NCBI GenBank assembly: GCA_030613055.1
Contig: JAUWMR010000037.1
Coordinates: 1-39,898 of the forward strand
Origin: Desulfobacteraceae bacterium
GTDB lineage: Bacteria > Desulfobacterota > DSM-4660 > Desulfatiglandales > Desulfatiglandaceae
Direction: 5' to 3'
DNA length: 39,898 nt
Under the pieces are notes generated by a model. That model searched no databases. It was not told where the DNA came from and saw only the letters and a list, made by a program, of their open reading frames with translations. The stretch's first letter is position 1. Each line of letters opens with the position of its first letter. Position numbers and translations under genes: made by a program. Below, piece by piece: positions 38,512-39,898 of this stretch.

Positions 38512-39898
38512 ACATCTCCCGTTTTTCCATCCGGCGTCCAGTGTTGACCGTTATGGTCTCTTTGATCGTCATCATAATAGGCGGGGTTTCCCTGTCTCGA
38601 CTTTCCATCGACCTGATGCCCGATATCACCTACCCTACTCTGAGCATTAGCACCGAATATGAAAACGCCAGCCCCGAGGAAGTCGAAGAGCTGATCACCC
38701 GCCCTATTGAGGAGGCCATGAGCGCGGTACCCGGAGTGGAAGAGGTTACCTCGGTTTCCGCCGATGGCCGAAGCAGCGTTCGGGTTACTTTCACGTGGGG
38801 TACGAACCTGGATGAGGCGGCCAACGATATCCGGGAAAGGCTGGATCGCGTAATTCCGCGACTTCCGGAGGATGCCGAACGACCCCGACTGCGGAAGTTC
38901 GATCTCGCCTCCTTTCCGATTCTTATTATGGGAGTATCCAGCAACCTGGACCCCATTCAGATAAGAAGAATTATCGACAATCAGGTGAAAAACCGGATCG
39001 AATGTATTCCAGGGGTGGCCTCTTTGGATATTCGGGGTGGGCTGGACAGGGAAATCCATGTCAACCTGAACGCGGAGAAGATAAAAGCCCTGGGGCTTCC
39101 CATCGATCAGCTTTTAAACCGCCTCAAGGAAGAAAACATTAATCTTCCGGCCGGCACCATCGAACTGGGACTGCTCGATGTCACCATCCGAACCCCGGGG
39201 ATTTACACTAATTTGGATGAGCTGCGAAATACGGTTGTGGCCATCCGGGAAGGGGTGCCCATTCAGCTAAAAGAAATCGCCACCGTAGAAGATGCCTGGG
39301 AAAAAGTAACTCGGATCGTTAGGATAAACGGCAAGCCCGGTGTTCGCCTTTCGGTAAACAAACAATCGGGTAAAAATACCGTGGAGGTGGCGACCGGGGT
39401 GCTCAAAGAGATCGAACGAATCAACAGGGACATCCCCCAGCTCCATATTATCCCCATCATCGACACCTCCGATTATATCCAGCGCTCCATCACCAACGTG
39501 GGAACCACCATCCTATACGGCGGAGTGTTGGCCGTCTTCGTGCTGATGTTTTTTCTCCGGAACATCCTCAGCACCGCCATTATCGCCGTCACGATTCCCA
39601 TATCCATGGTTGCTACCTTCGCCTTGATGTATTTCAACGGGTTTACGCTGAATCTGATGACCCTCGGCGGTCTGGCGCTCGGCATCGGCATGCTGGTGGA
39701 CAATGCTATCGTGGTGCTGGAAAATATCTACCGGCTTCGAGAATCGGGCCAGGATCCGGAATCAGCGGCCGTAAAGGGGAGCCAGGAAGTAATGGCCGCG
39801 GTCATTGCCAGCACCCTGACCACTCTGGTCGTGTTTTTACCGCTTATTTTTGTACGCGGCATGTCCGGGATCATGTTCAAACAGCTCGCTTACGTGGT
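38508..39898 (+). CDS. RND efflux permease, 3' part outside the window
   Basis: The ATG at 38508 opens a frame that runs past the window end (463 codons seen; full RND pumps have about 1,020-1,050). The start MNISRFSIRRPVLTVMV, first transmembrane helix, and the porter motifs (MPDITYPTLSISTEYENASP, IEEAMSAVPGVEEV) are of the AcrB/HAE1 class. From residue about 340 on are TM helices 2-4 with GIGMLVDNAIVVLENI, the segment around the proton-relay Asp. It is proton-driven efflux in the inner membrane, coupled to the adaptor upstream by overlapping start and stop. Confidence 0.93.
   Translation, partial: MNISRFSIRRPVLTVMVSLIVIIIGGVSLSRLSIDLMPDITYPTLSISTEYENASPEEVEELITRPIEEAMSAVPGVEEVTSVSADGRSSVRVTFTWGTNLDEAANDIRERLDRVIPRLPEDAERPRLRKFDLASFPILIMGVSSNLDPIQIRRIIDNQVKNRIECIPGVASLDIRGGLDREIHVNLNAEKIKALGLPIDQLLNRLKEENINLPAGTIELGLLDVTIRTPGIYTNLDELRNTVVAIREGVPIQLKEIATVEDAWEKVTRIVRINGKPGVRLSVNKQSGKNTVEVATGVLKEIERINRDIPQLHIIPIIDTSDYIQRSITNVGTTILYGGVLAVFVLMFFLRNILSTAIIAVTIPISMVATFALMYFNGFTLNLMTLGGLALGIGMLVDNAIVVLENIYRLRESGQDPESAAVKGSQEVMAAVIASTLTTLVVFLPLIFVRGMSGIMFKQLAYV

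Overview
The window looks like chromosome of an anaerobic deltaproteobacterium (Desulfobacterota, of the sulfate-reducing or syntrophic kind). This is inferred from the gene families: a fused 3-hydroxyacyl-CoA dehydrogenase/enoyl-CoA hydratase, a hydantoinase-type HyuAB pair next to a phenylacetate-CoA-ligase-type enzyme, DUF3786, a B12-binding/radical-SAM-like protein, many inverted REP-type hairpins between genes, and a high load of toxin-antitoxin and IS remnants. Base composition is moderate, with AT-rich islands at about 1-4,000, 5,200-6,700, 10,900-11,750 and 28,300-30,600. No rRNA, tRNA or CRISPR array was seen.

Region by region. (1) 1-7,100 is an accessory island: IS21-like end repeats, two small ORFs, a PIN-domain protein, a 449-bp direct duplication flanking a TPR lipoprotein, a truncated ISNCY-type transposase, two decayed copies of an IS91-like transposase tail, and between those two copies a complete three-gene operon on the minus strand, mqsR - mqsA - secB-like. 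This last is a toxin-antitoxin-chaperone (TAC) module with a visible promoter and operator. (2) 7,182-12,558 holds plus-strand metabolic genes: the B12/radical-SAM-like protein, the fused beta-oxidation enzyme, an AT-rich alpha/beta hydrolase and a CPBP membrane protease. (3) 12,600-15,700 is a second accessory patch: an AlbA_2/ATPase/winged-helix regulator bracketed by direct repeats, a broken CopG-like antitoxin and a RelE/HigB-HigA pair. (4) 15,858-28,243 is the housekeeping core: purE-tsaC with a terminator, DUF3786, a MITE-like repeat, an Smr protein, a degenerate YchF-like protein, argC, a GAF-containing GspE/PilB ATPase, tatD, maf with a response-regulator fragment at its tail, and rlmB followed by an M23-like secreted protein. 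The rlmB gene appears to start at a rare AUU codon. (5) 28,356-30,561 holds a radical SAM/SPASM protein and an AT-rich secreted zinc-peptidase-like lipoprotein, separated by a long hairpin and a 62-bp repeat. (6) 31,000-36,973 is a catabolic operon: hyuA - hyuB - VOC epimerase-like - PaaK-like CoA ligase. (7) 37,273 to the end is an RND efflux pair, with the permease running off the window.

How genes work together. The TAC operon is a self-contained regulated stress/defence module whose chaperone probably protects the antitoxin. The hyuAB-VOC-ligase operon suggests ATP-dependent carboxylation or ring opening of a carbonyl/lactam substrate followed by CoA activation, which could feed beta-oxidation of the kind run by the 8,710-10,746 enzyme; this link is inference. 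The most interesting items are the TAC module, the AUU-start rlmB, the perfect 62-bp repeat that folds as a three-way junction, and the hyuAB/CoA-ligase operon.
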